32,188 nt of DNA from Promicromonospora citrea (GCF_013004695.1 NZ_JABEMG010000046.1:1-32188); one strand, 5' to 3'; positions 23,813 to 32,047 are shown, counted from the stretch's first letter. Program-made: numbers and translations. Notes: generated from the letters alone by a model not told the origin.

Positions 23813-26038
23813 ATGAGACATCAGACAATGCGGCGCGCCGTCGCCGTCCCCGCCCTCGGCGCCGTGGTCCTCGCGACCCTCGCCGCACCCCCCGCGCTCG
23901 CCGTGGTCGGTGCGCCCGGAGCCGCGGACGTCGAGCACACGGTCCGCCTGGACATCGGCACCGACGAGTCGACCACCCGGGCGTGCTCCGGCGCGCTGGT
24001 CGCACCCGAGTGGGTCCTGACCGCCGCGAGCTGCTTCGCGGAGGACCCGGCGACCGGGCACGCGGTGGCAGCAGGCGCACCGGCGGTCCCCACCACCGCG
24101 ACCGTCGGTCGCGAGGACCTGACGACGTCGGACGGCGCGGTCCGCGACGTCCTGGAGCTCGTTCCGCACGAGTCCCGCGACCTCGTGCTCGCCCGCCTGG
24201 CGGGGACGGTCACGTCGGTGACGCCGGTCGCGGTCGGTACGGCTGCACCCGCGGTCGACGAGGTGCTCGCGGTGCCCGGGTACGGCCGCACCGCGACCGA
24301 GTGGTCGCCCCTGAGCCGGCACACGGGGACCTTCGGCGCCGGTGCACCGGTCGGCGCCGACCTTCCTCTCTCGGGTCTTGACGGCTCGGTGGTGTGCGCG
24401 GGCGACACCGGGGCGCCTGTGCTGCGTCCCGCCGCGGGAGCGGGCTACGAGCTGGTCGCTGTCGCGACGCGCTCCTGGCAGGGCGGCTGCTTCGGGTCCG
24501 ACCCCGAGGAGACGCGGACCGGCGCGCTCGCGTCGCGCGTCGACGACGTCAAGGACTGGGTCGACACGATCATCCGGAGCCCGCGCATCGTGGACTTCAA
24601 CTGCGACGGGGTCCCGGACGTCGCCGTCGCCGACCCGGACGCCACCGTCTCCGGCAGTGCACGCGCGGGCCTCGTCCGCGTGATCTACGGCGGGGGCGTC
24701 GGGAGCGCGGAGATCACGCAGGCGTCGCCCGGTGTCGAAGGCGGTCCCGAGACCGGCGACCAGTTCGGGTTCAGCATCGCGACCTACGACGCCGACCTCG
24801 ACGGGTGCACCGACCTGGCGGTCGGCGCACCGTACGAGGACCTCACCACCGCATCGGGAACCGCGGTCGCGGACACCGGCTGGGTGCACGTCATCCACGG
24901 TCACCCGGACGGCCTGACGGCACGCACGGACATCACGACCTACGTCCAGGGCAAGGGCGACGGCATCCTCGGCGCGGCGGGCCGAGAGGCGGGCGACCAG
25001 CTCGGGTACGCGATCGACGCCGGGCACACCGAGGACGGGACCCCCTTCCTCGTGATGGGTTCGCCCGGTGAGGACCTGGCCGGCCATGCGGACGCCGGCA
25101 TCGTGTACTACGTGCAGGGCGACCGCCCCACGACCGGTTTCAACCAGAACACCACCAACTTCGGGAGCGACATCGAGACCGGCGACCGGTACGGCAGCGT
25201 GGTCGCCGCCGACTCCCACGTCATCGCTGTCGGGGCGCCCGACGAAGCCGTCGGGAGCTATGCGAAGGCCGGCATCGTCCACCTGGTGACCCACGAGATC
25301 GGCAGCGACGGCTACCCGGTCTATCTGGCCGGGCTCCAGCAGGACCGCGAGCAGTCCTCCGACATCTCCGAGGCAGGCGACCAGTTCGGCGCGGCGCTCG
25401 ACCTCGTGGAGTACCGCCCAGCGGGTGCCTCGGGCCCGACCGACTCGCTCCTGGCCGTCGGGTCCCCCGGCGAGTCGCAGACCAACTACAGCACCGGGGT
25501 CGACCGGCCGGCCGCCGGCCGTGTCGTGATGTTCCACGTCCCCGCGGTCGGGACGTGGACGGAGATCGGCGAGATCGGTCAGACCGACGTCGCCGTGCCC
25601 GGCGACGCCGAGGCGAACGACCGGATGGGTGCCGCCGTGGCGCTCACCAACACCGACCCGGCAGCGGTCGGGACGCCCGAGACCGTGCACGTCGCGGTCG
25701 GGATCCCCGGCGAGACACGCAACGGCGTCACCCGGTCAGGGCTGATCCAGGTCTTCTCACCGCTCGGCTCCCTCGCCGACACCGCGTTCGAGCTCGTCCC
25801 GGGCACCGGCGGCATCCCAGGCACCGCCGTCGCCGAGGAAGAACTGGGCACGTCGCTGTCCGCGACCTCGACGCACCTGTACGTCGGCGTTCCCGACGGC
25901 CCCAGCCCTTACGGGGTGGCGCACGCGGTGCCCTGGGCCAACGTGAGCGGTGGCACCGCCGAGCCTGTCACCACCTACCAGCCCGGCGCCGGCGGTCTGC
26001 CCGCCGCCGGGGCGGCCTTCGGCTCCTCGATCCGATGA
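23813..26038 (+). CDS. Secreted S1-fold pseudoprotease with seven FG-GAP repeats
   Basis: A 741-residue exported protein. The signal peptide ends near ALA30, and the mature start VVGAPG resembles an activated trypsin N-terminus. Residues 31-235 have the chymotrypsin fold, but the catalytic His is Ser73 (WVLTAASCF instead of TAAHC) and the catalytic Ser is Thr199 (GDTGAPV instead of GDSGGP). Asp123 (RDLVLARL) is kept. Normal serine-protease activity is therefore not expected. From about residue 255, seven FG-GAP/integrin-alpha-like repeats follow (DFNCDGVPDVAVADPD, AGDQLGYAID with VMGSPGEDL, TGDRYGSVVAAD with VGAPDEA, and so on), enough for a seven-bladed propeller. It probably binds a ligand or surface. 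GAAGGAA precedes the ATG. Confidence 0.9.
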   Translation: MRHQTMRRAVAVPALGAVVLATLAAPPALAVVGAPGAADVEHTVRLDIGTDESTTRACSGALVAPEWVLTAASCFAEDPATGHAVAAGAPAVPTTATVGREDLTTSDGAVRDVLELVPHESRDLVLARLAGTVTSVTPVAVGTAAPAVDEVLAVPGYGRTATEWSPLSRHTGTFGAGAPVGADLPLSGLDGSVVCAGDTGAPVLRPAAGAGYELVAVATRSWQGGCFGSDPEETRTGALASRVDDVKDWVDTIIRSPRIVDFNCDGVPDVAVADPDATVSGSARAGLVRVIYGGGVGSAEITQASPGVEGGPETGDQFGFSIATYDADLDGCTDLAVGAPYEDLTTASGTAVADTGWVHVIHGHPDGLTARTDITTYVQGKGDGILGAAGREAGDQLGYAIDAGHTEDGTPFLVMGSPGEDLAGHADAGIVYYVQGDRPTTGFNQNTTNFGSDIETGDRYGSVVAADSHVIAVGAPDEAVGSYAKAGIVHLVTHEIGSDGYPVYLAGLQQDREQSSDISEAGDQFGAALDLVEYRPAGASGPTDSLLAVGSPGESQTNYSTGVDRPAAGRVVMFHVPAVGTWTEIGEIGQTDVAVPGDAEANDRMGAAVALTNTDPAAVGTPETVHVAVGIPGETRNGVTRSGLIQVFSPLGSLADTAFELVPGTGGIPGTAVAEEELGTSLSATSTHLYVGVPDGPSPYGVAHAVPWANVSGGTAEPVTTYQPGAGGLPAAGAAFGSSIR

Positions 26039-26064
26039 CGCGCCCGACCGACAAGGAGACACGA

Positions 26065-26586
26065 ATGAACCTGAACTTCTCGCAGACCGGGCGCCTCTCA
26101 CGAGTGCTCGTCGGCGCTGCCGCGCTCGGCGCGGTCGTCGCGACCTCTCTCGCCCTCACCTCGCCGGCCGTGGCGACGCAGTCCGGCGTCGCCGCCGACG
26201 AGCGCCCGCCGCACGCCGTGGAGGACTTCAACTATCCCGGGGCCGACCGCGTCCTGGCCGAGCAGGGCTTCGAGGTCCGGCGCGGTGACGGGCACATCGT
26301 CGTCGCCGACTGCGCGACCGAGGACGTGCTGCGCATCAGCACCTACGGCGACGGCTTCAAGTGCTTCCGGACCACCGGTGACTCGGGCTGGATCACCCTC
26401 GCCATCGACCGGGCCAACGGTGTCCGGACCAACAGCGCCACGAGCACGCACCTCGAGCTCACGTCCGAGTCAGGCGACGAGCAGGTCTACGACGTCGCGG
26501 CGAACGACTGGGAGGCGATCGGCTCGTCCGACCAGGACTCGGGCGGCGAGGACTTCACGCTCCTCGAGATCCGGGTGACCCGATGA
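26065..26586 (+). CDS. Small secreted protein of the FG-GAP/ALF cassette
   Basis: A 173-residue exported protein. A signal peptide (RVLVGAAALGAVVATSLALT, cleavage near AVA|TQ) is followed by AVEDFNYPGADRVLAEQGFE, VRRGDGHIVVADC, STYGDGFKCF and a beta-rich rest ending LLEIRVTR. Cys102 and Cys117 (approximate) could form a disulphide. Similar secreted proteins are common in streptomycetes; no function is established. AAGGAGA gives a strong ribosome-binding site. The gene starts 26 bp after the pseudoprotease and overlaps the ALF-repeat gene by ATGA, so all three are co-expressed. Confidence 0.8.
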   Translation: MNLNFSQTGRLSRVLVGAAALGAVVATSLALTSPAVATQSGVAADERPPHAVEDFNYPGADRVLAEQGFEVRRGDGHIVVADCATEDVLRISTYGDGFKCFRTTGDSGWITLAIDRANGVRTNSATSTHLELTSESGDEQVYDVAANDWEAIGSSDQDSGGEDFTLLEIRVTR

Positions 26587-27556
26587 GGCGCGACGGACTG
26601 CCGATGAGTCGTCGGCAGGTACTCACCGTGATGGCGGGTATCGCCGTGGTCGGCTCCTTGCCGACCTGCACCGCCACGGCCCGCGCTGCGTATGCGGCGA
26701 CCCAGGACACCATGCCGTCCGACACCGGGCTGCCCGACACGGAGCGCGGCCGGGTCGTGTGGGCGCACAAGACCGGCGGCAGGCTGGTGCGGGCCGGGGC
26801 GGCCGCTGCGCTGCTGGGCTCGGCGGCCGACATCAGCACCTTCCTGGCCGAGGAGCTGCCCGTCGCGCAGGCCGAGGACGAGCGCGCCGCACTGCTCTCC
26901 GCCCTGGACTTCTCGGGGCGGGCGGCCCGCGCTGCGATCGGCGACGCGCTGGACACCGGTGACGAGGCGGTGTCCGCCTTCCTGGCGGGCGGCTTCGCCG
27001 CGTCGGTCCACGAGGATCTCCGGGCCATGGTGCTCGCTGTCCTCGACGTCGGTGGAACCGCCGTAGCGCGCCGGGCGCGGGAGGCACTCGACGACGGGTC
27101 GACCGAGGCGCTCCGCGCGTTCCTCGACCGAGGTGTCGCGGCCGCGCAGGACGAGGACGACCGTGCGCAGGTGCTGCGGATCCTGTCGGGCGCATCACCC
27201 CAGGTCGAGATCTCGGCCGAGCGTGCGTTGACGGACGGTTCCCCCGAGGCGATCCGTGCGTTCCTCGACTCCGGGCAGCACATCGCTCGGGCCCTCGACG
27301 AGGAGGCGGCGACGATCGCCCACCTGGTCGGCATCGTCGAGGACGAGCAGAAGCGGGCTGCCCGTTTCATGAAGCACGCCGTGCTGATGTCGGAGAAGGC
27401 CGAGGAATCTGCCGCCGCGACCAAGGCAGCGGCACTGGAGGCCAGGGCCGAGGCCGAGGCCGCCGAGTCCGACGTACGCGCCGCCGCACGCGCGGCGGCC
27501 AGCCGGCCACGGACGCGGGTTCGACGTCGGGCCCCGCGTCGGGCGCCACGGACTGA
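26583..27556 (+). CDS. Exported ALF-repeat protein, frameshifted near 3' end
   Basis: The start overlaps the preceding stop (ATGA). The N-terminus MSRRQVLTVMAGIAVVGSLP looks like a twin-arginine export signal. Four ALF repeats of about 43 residues follow (FLAEELPVAQAEDERAALLS, AFLAGGFAASVHEDLRAMVL, AFLDRGVAAAQDEDDRAQVL, AFLDSGQHIARALDEEAATI), then a coiled-coil tail rich in Ala/Glu (KAEESAAATKAAALEARAEA). Near 27500 codon use collapses in the starting frame but is normal in the frame ending at TGA 27554-27556, which codes QPATDAGSTSGPASGATD. One missing base would restore a protein of 324 residues. A strong hairpin right after that TGA supports this end. In streptomycetes ALF repeats often precede toxin domains; none is present here. 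Confidence 0.7.
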
Positions 27557-27567
27557 CGTCCGCACCT

Positions 27568-27602
27568 CGGACCCCCGGGCCACGGCGTGGCCCGGGGGTC
27601 CG
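27568..27602 (+). terminator. Terminator of the secreted cassette
   Basis: A perfect 16-bp stem (CGGACCCCCGGGCCAC with its complement) and 3-nt loop, 11 bp after the TGA at 27556 and before the next promoter. It shows that transcription, and so the ALF gene, ends here. Confidence 0.85.
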
Positions 27603-27637
27603 TCGTCCCCGTCCCCGGGAGTGTCAGACCCCTCTGG

Positions 27638-27643
27638 CAGACT
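27638..27643 (+). promoter_or_regulatory. -10 box CAGACT, leaderless start of DUF1905 gene
   Basis: CAGACT followed by 7 nt and the GTG at 27651. No ribosome-binding site is present. Confidence 0.45.
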
Positions 27644-27650
27644 CGGTGAC

Positions 27651-27947
27651 GTGCAGATCGAGTTCACCGCACCCCTGTGGCAGTGGGAGGCGCGCACCGA
27701 CTCCTGGTGGTTCGTCACCGTGCCGCCCGAGCACTCGGACGAGCTGGCGGACCTCCCCCTGCCGCCGCGCGGGTTCGGCTCGGTGCGGGTGCGCGTCACG
27801 GTCGGTGGCAGCACGTGGACGACGTCGGTGTTCCCGAGCGACCGCGACGGCGGCTACGTGCTGCCGATGAAGAAGAAGGTGCGGGAGGCCGAGCGCCTGA
27901 CCCCCGACGAACCGGTCGCGGTCCGTCTGGAGACGGTCGACGTCTGA
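27651..27947 (+). CDS. DUF1905 domain protein
   Basis: A 98-residue protein matching the compact DUF1905 beta-barrel: IEFTAPLWQWEARTDSWWFV, TVPPEHSDELADL, GFGSVRVRVTVGGSTW, TSVFPSDRDGGYVLPMKKKV and AERLTPDEPVAVRLE. Function is unknown. The start is GTG 27651 because the domain begins immediately and a CAGACT box lies 7 nt upstream; the open frame running in from upstream crosses a terminator. It converges with the MarC gene, the two stops lying in a 13-bp palindrome (27944-27956). Confidence 0.88.
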   Translation: MQIEFTAPLWQWEARTDSWWFVTVPPEHSDELADLPLPPRGFGSVRVRVTVGGSTWTTSVFPSDRDGGYVLPMKKKVREAERLTPDEPVAVRLETVDV

Positions 27948-27952
27948 CCGGG

Positions 27953-28588
27953 TCAGGCCATCCGGACGAACTCGATGACGCCGTTGGCGATCATCTGCGT
28001 GGCGATCGCGGCGAGCAGCACGCCCGCGATGCGGGTCACGAGCGTGACGCCGGAGTCCTTGAGCACGCGGTGCACCACCCCGGCGAACCGCATGGCCGCC
28101 CACGTGCAGATGCACACCGCGACGATCGCGATGCCGATCGACGCGTAGTGGCCGATCGGCGACTCGCCCGCGTTGACGCCCTGCTGGACGAAGACCATGG
28201 TGGCGACGATCGTGCCCGGCCCTGCGAGCAGCGGCGTCGCCAGGGGCACGAGCGCCACGTTGCGCGCGGAGCCGCCGGACTCGGTCTCGCCCGCGTCCAT
28301 CTTGCCCATCAGCAGCTCGAGCGCGACGAGGAGCAGCAGCAGCCCGCCCGAGGCCTGGAGCGCGGCGAGCGAGATGCCCATGTGGTCGAGCAGGAGCTGA
28401 CCGAACACCGCGAACACCACGATCACGCCGAACGCGACGAAGATCGCGGTCCGCGCGGCCCGGCGGCGGTCGGCCGCCGTCATGCGGGACGTGAGGGCCA
28501 GGAACACGGGCACGGTGCCCGGCGGGTCCATGATGACGAAGAGCGTCACGAAGACCTCGGTGAACAGGGCGACGTCGAACCAGCTCAC
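27953..28588 (-). CDS. MarC family integral membrane protein
   Basis: A 211-residue membrane protein with six helices. Family features are FVIMDPPGTVPVFLALT near the start, the LLLLLVALELLMGKM helix, VPLATPLLAGPGTIVATMVF and a final helix GVLLAAIATQMIANGVIEFV. The MarC/UPF0056 family is conserved but its transported substrate is unsettled; a role in antibiotic resistance was retracted for the E. coli namesake. The GTG start at 28588 overlaps the stop of the PHP gene (GTGA), implying translational coupling. Confidence 0.92.
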   Translation of the reverse strand: MSWFDVALFTEVFVTLFVIMDPPGTVPVFLALTSRMTAADRRRAARTAIFVAFGVIVVFAVFGQLLLDHMGISLAALQASGGLLLLLVALELLMGKMDAGETESGGSARNVALVPLATPLLAGPGTIVATMVFVQQGVNAGESPIGHYASIGIAIVAVCICTWAAMRFAGVVHRVLKDSGVTLVTRIAGVLLAAIATQMIANGVIEFVRMA

Positions 28589-29433
28589 CGCAGCACCTCG
28601 AGGTACCCCTGCTCGGCGATCGCGTCGAGCACCTCCGGCGCGGTCGTGTTCTCCCCGATCCGGTTCTGCTTGCCCGCGCCGTGGAAGTCGCTCGACCCCG
28701 TGACCAGCAGCCCCAGCGCCCCGGCGAGGTCGCGCAGGCGGCGGCGCGTGTCCGGGGTGTGGTCGCGGTGGTCGACCTCCAGGCCGGCGAGCCCGGCGTC
28801 GGCGAGCTCCTCGATCATCGAGTCGGGCACCACGCGACCCCGGGCGTCCGCACCCGGGTGCGCCAGCACGGGCACCCCGCCCGCGGCCCGGACCGCTCGG
28901 ACGGCGGCGACGGCGTCGGGCGCGTAGTGCCCCACGTAGTACCGCGTGCCCGGACGCAGGATGGTCGCGAACGCCTCGTCGCGGTCGCGGACGGCGCCCG
29001 CCGCGACGAGGGCGTCCGCGATGTGCGGCCGGCCGAGCGTCGTGCCGGGCTGCGTCTGGGCGAGCAGGTCCGCCCAGGTGATCGGGTAGTCCTCGCTGAG
29101 CAGGTCGACCATGCGCCGGGCCCGGGACTCGCGGTCGTCGCGGGTGCGCTCGGTCTCGGCCAGGAGGTCCGGGTGGGCGGGGTCGTGCAGGTAGGCCAGC
29201 AGGTGCACACCCGTCCCCCAGCCCCGGGTGGCGGCGATGGCCGAGATCTCGGCGCCGCGCACCAGGGCGATCCCCTGGCGGGCCGCCGACCCGGCGGCCT
29301 CCGCCCAGCCGGACGTGGTGTCGTGGTCGGTGAGGGCGAGGGTCGTGAGCCCGGCCCGCGCGGCGACCTCGACCAGGCGCGCTGGCGAGTCGGTCCCGTC
29401 TGACGCCGTGGAGTGCGTGTGGAGGTCGATCAC
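28585..29433 (-). CDS. PHP domain phosphoesterase
   Basis: A 282-residue PHP-family metal-dependent phosphoesterase. Motif 1 is IDLHTHSTASDGTDSP, motif 2 is LTDHDTTSGWAEA, and later metal ligands sit in VRGAEISA, VPVLAHPGADARG and TGSSDFHGAGKQ. This is the TrpH/RNase AM branch, in which E. coli YciV trims 5' ends of RNA and hydrolyses 3',5'-nucleoside bisphosphates. The GTG at 29433 places the first metal-binding His four residues from the start, as in the family, and TACCCT lies 6 nt upstream. It is coupled to MarC by GTGA overlap. Confidence 0.92.
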   Translation of the reverse strand: MIDLHTHSTASDGTDSPARLVEVAARAGLTTLALTDHDTTSGWAEAAGSAARQGIALVRGAEISAIAATRGWGTGVHLLAYLHDPAHPDLLAETERTRDDRESRARRMVDLLSEDYPITWADLLAQTQPGTTLGRPHIADALVAAGAVRDRDEAFATILRPGTRYYVGHYAPDAVAAVRAVRAAGGVPVLAHPGADARGRVVPDSMIEELADAGLAGLEVDHRDHTPDTRRRLRDLAGALGLLVTGSSDFHGAGKQNRIGENTTAPEVLDAIAEQGYLEVLR

Positions 29434-29439
29434 CCCACC

Positions 29440-29445
29440 AGGGTA
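29440..29445 (-). promoter_or_regulatory. -10 box TACCCT, leaderless start of PHP gene
   Basis: On the minus strand TACCCT is followed by exactly 6 nt and the GTG at 29433, the geometry of a leaderless transcript for the PHP-MarC operon. Confidence 0.6.
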
Positions 29446-29606
29446 GAGATGTGGGAGGCGCCTGAGCGTCCCGAGCGGGGTGAGGTGCGGCACCCTGGGC
29501 CTCCCGCTCCGGGCATTCCGGACGACGTCGGGCTCCGGCGCCAGGCCCACACAGCACGTCCACGCGGCGTTCGGCCGATGTCCGCCGGGCGACCGGGGCC
29601 TGCGCG

Positions 29607-29612
29607 CATGCT
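29607..29612 (+). promoter_or_regulatory. -10-like box CATGCT before alpha/beta hydrolase
   Basis: CATGCT followed by GGAAGGG and the ATG at 29620. The GGAAGGG touches the start codon and is too close to be a ribosome-binding site, so leaderless initiation is likelier. The first base of the -10 is off consensus. Confidence 0.35.
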
Positions 29613-29619
29613 GGAAGGG

Positions 29620-30474
29620 ATGAACAGCAGCGACCACCGCCCGCACAGCACCCGCACGAGCGTCGTCTTCGTGCACGGCATGCGCGCCTCCGGCGCGATC
29701 TGGGGGAGCCAGGTGGAGCACGTGCGCGCTGCCGGGCACGAGGCCGTCGCCGTCGACCTGCCCGCGCACGGCGCGCGCAGGCACGACCGGTTCAGCATGG
29801 ACGGCGCGTTCGAGGCGGTCGACGACGCCGTCGCGTCGCTGCCGGGACCCGTCGCCCTCGTCGGGCTGTCGCTCGGCGGGTACACGTCGCTCGCGTGGGC
29901 GGCCCACGGGGACAACGCCGACCGGCTCGCCGGTGTGGTCGCGGCCGGCTGCACCGCCGACCCCAAGGGCAAGCCGGTGCGGCTCTACCGCGACGTCGCC
30001 CGGGCCGTCGCGAGCGCGGGCTATCTCGGCCGGCGCCTCACGGGCCGCGAGGTGCACCCGACGGTGCACCGGCCGCGGCTGTCGCTGCCGCGGGTCGCGC
30101 TGCCCCAGGTCCTGCGCCCGCCGTTCCGGACGGGCCGCGGCGCGCCCGGCGGCGCCGACCTGCGCGAGGTCGAGATCGCACCCGGCCGGACCGCCGACCC
30201 GTACCGACCGACGTGGGACGTCGTCACCGACTCGCTCACGCACCTGGTCGGGCGCTCGTCGCTCGCCAGCGTGCGCGCCCTGCGGCTGCCCGTGTGGTTC
30301 GTCAACGGGGCGCGCGACGCGATGCGCCTCGGGGAGCACCGGCACGTCGCCGCGGCGCAGGACGGCTCCCTCGTCGTCGTCCCCGGCGCGGGCCACGACG
30401 TCAACACCGAGGCGCCGGAGGCCTTCAACCGGATCCTCACCCGGGCGCTCTCCGACTTCTCCCGGCGCGCGTGA
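29620..30474 (+). CDS. Alpha/beta-fold hydrolase
   Basis: A 284-residue cytoplasmic hydrolase. The oxyanion strand FVHGMRASGAIWG is followed by VDLPAHGARR, the nucleophile elbow VGLSLGGYTS (Ser near residue 83), the acid in FVNGARDAMR and the catalytic His in PGAGHDVNTE. A basic cap insert (about residues 120-185) separates core strands 6 and 7. It resembles lysophospholipase or carboxylesterase-type enzymes, and the substrate is not predictable. Its stop lies 12 bp before the aminopeptidase start. An ATG at 29608 four codons upstream is an alternative. Confidence 0.88.
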   Translation: MNSSDHRPHSTRTSVVFVHGMRASGAIWGSQVEHVRAAGHEAVAVDLPAHGARRHDRFSMDGAFEAVDDAVASLPGPVALVGLSLGGYTSLAWAAHGDNADRLAGVVAAGCTADPKGKPVRLYRDVARAVASAGYLGRRLTGREVHPTVHRPRLSLPRVALPQVLRPPFRTGRGAPGGADLREVEIAPGRTADPYRPTWDVVTDSLTHLVGRSSLASVRALRLPVWFVNGARDAMRLGEHRHVAAAQDGSLVVVPGAGHDVNTEAPEAFNRILTRALSDFSRRA

Positions 30475-30480
30475 AACACT
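30475..30480 (+). promoter_or_regulatory. -10-like box AACACT before aminopeptidase P
   Basis: AACACT, 6 nt, then the ATG at 30487. There is no ribosome-binding site, so the gene may have its own leaderless promoter just beyond the hydrolase stop codon. The first base departs from TANNNT. Confidence 0.35.
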
Positions 30481-30486
30481 GGGCTC

Positions 30487-32028
30487 ATGAGCGAGCCCAC
30501 CACTGCATCGCAGCCCGAAGAGCAACCGGCCGCCGACCGCGGCTCCAACCGTTCGCACCGCCCGGCGTCCACGGCGTTCAAGAACTTCGTGATGTCGCAG
30601 TGGGCCCCGCGCACCGAGCTCGACCTCGAGCCGTCGCCCGCCGCGCCGTACACCGCGGCCCGGCGCGCCGCCCTGTCCGAGCGGCTGCCCGGCAAGCGCC
30701 TCGTCGTCCCGGCGGGCTCGCTCAAGCCCCGGTCGAACGACACCGACTACCGGTTCCGTCCGCACTCGGCGTTCGCCCACCTCACAGGCCTGGGCACCGA
30801 TCAGGAGCCCGACGCCGTGCTCGTCCTGCACCCCGTCGAGGAGGGGTCGGGAGACGGCGGCTCGAACCACCACGCCGTGCTGTACGTGCGTCCGCTCGCG
30901 CCGCGCGACAACGAGGAGTTCTACGCCGACGCGCGCTACGGCGAGTTCTGGGTCGGCGCCCGGCCCTCGCTGGCCGACGTCGAGTCGCTCACCGGCATCG
31001 AGGCACGGCACGTCGACGAGCTGGGCGACGCCCTGGCCAAGGACCTCGGCGACGGCGGCGTGCAGCTGCTCGTCGTCTCCGGTGCCGACGACGCCGTCGA
31101 GGCCCTCGTCGAGGAGCTGCGGCTCGAGGCGGGGCTCCAGGACGAGGAGGGCCTCACGGACGAGGCGCTCGTCGAGGCCACCTCGGAGCTGCGCCTGGTC
31201 AAGGACGAGTACGAGATCGCGCAGATGCGCGAGGCCGTCGCCCGCACCATCGAGGGCTTCGAGGCCGTCGTGCGCGCCCTGCCCCGCGCGCTCGGGCACC
31301 GGCGCGGAGAGCGGGTCGTCGAGACCACGTTCGACGGTCACGCCCGCCTCGAGGGCAACGCCGTGGGCTACGAGACGATCGCCGCCTCGGGCGAGCACGC
31401 CACCACGCTGCACTGGATCCGCAACGACGGCAAGGTCCGCTCGGGCGACGTGCTGCTGCTCGACGGCGGCGTCGAGGTCGACTCGCTCTACACCGCCGAC
31501 ATCACGCGGTCGCTCCCGGTCGACGGCGAGTACACCGAGGTCCAGCGGAAGATCTACCAGGCCGTGCTCGACGCCGCCGACGCCGCGTTCGCCGTCGCCC
31601 GGCCGGGCGCGAGGTTCCGCGACGTGCACGCCGCGGCCATGGAGGTCATCGCGGCCCGCCTCGAGGAGTGGGGCTTCCTGCCCGACGGCGTCACGGCCGA
31701 GCAGGCGCTGTCCGACGAGGGCCAGCAGCACCGCCGCTGGATGGTGCACGGGACGTCGCACCACCTCGGCCTCGACGTGCACGACTGCGCCCAGGCCCGC
31801 CGCGAGCTCTACCTCGACGGCGTGCTCGAGCCGGGCATGGTGTTCACGATCGAGCCCGGCCTCTACTTCAAGGCGGACGACCTGGCGGTGCCGGAGGAGT
31901 TCCGCGGCATCGGCGTCCGCATCGAGGACGACGTGCTCATCACCGAGGACGGCAACGAGAACCTCTCCGCGGCCCTCCCCCGCCGCCCGGAGGACGTCGA
32001 GGCCTGGATGGCGTCCCTCCGCGCCTGA
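30487..32028 (+). CDS. pepP: Aminopeptidase P family metallopeptidase
   Basis: A 513-residue cytoplasmic Xaa-Pro aminopeptidase (M24B, pita-bread fold). Residues 40-230 are the aminopeptidase-P N-terminal domain (PGKRLVVPAG, YRFRPHSAFAHLTGLGTDQE). The catalytic domain carries the dimetal ligands: Asp326 in LLLDGG, Asp338 in TADITRS, His425 in GTSHHLGLDVHD, Glu456 in FTIEPGLYF and Glu480 in VRIEDDVL. It removes N-terminal residues that precede proline. The first 35 residues are a disordered acidic/basic extension common in actinobacterial members. DGG replaces the more usual DAG at the first ligand, which should not affect metal binding. Confidence 0.95.
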   Translation: MSEPTTASQPEEQPAADRGSNRSHRPASTAFKNFVMSQWAPRTELDLEPSPAAPYTAARRAALSERLPGKRLVVPAGSLKPRSNDTDYRFRPHSAFAHLTGLGTDQEPDAVLVLHPVEEGSGDGGSNHHAVLYVRPLAPRDNEEFYADARYGEFWVGARPSLADVESLTGIEARHVDELGDALAKDLGDGGVQLLVVSGADDAVEALVEELRLEAGLQDEEGLTDEALVEATSELRLVKDEYEIAQMREAVARTIEGFEAVVRALPRALGHRRGERVVETTFDGHARLEGNAVGYETIAASGEHATTLHWIRNDGKVRSGDVLLLDGGVEVDSLYTADITRSLPVDGEYTEVQRKIYQAVLDAADAAFAVARPGARFRDVHAAAMEVIAARLEEWGFLPDGVTAEQALSDEGQQHRRWMVHGTSHHLGLDVHDCAQARRELYLDGVLEPGMVFTIEPGLYFKADDLAVPEEFRGIGVRIEDDVLITEDGNENLSAALPRRPEDVEAWMASLRA

Positions 32029-32047
32029 CCGCGGTTCGGTCCGCTTC

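Noticed and set aside
27944-27956. 13-bp palindrome CTGACCGGGTCAG
   Set aside because: It is formed by the two convergent TGA stop codons of the DUF1905 and MarC genes and their few spacer bases; too short to claim as a terminator.
28585-31782. Minus-strand open frame of 1065 residues
   Set aside because: Only the part from 29433 down is real (PHP protein). The rest is antisense to the hydrolase and aminopeptidase genes, with low-complexity Arg/Gly/Val composition.
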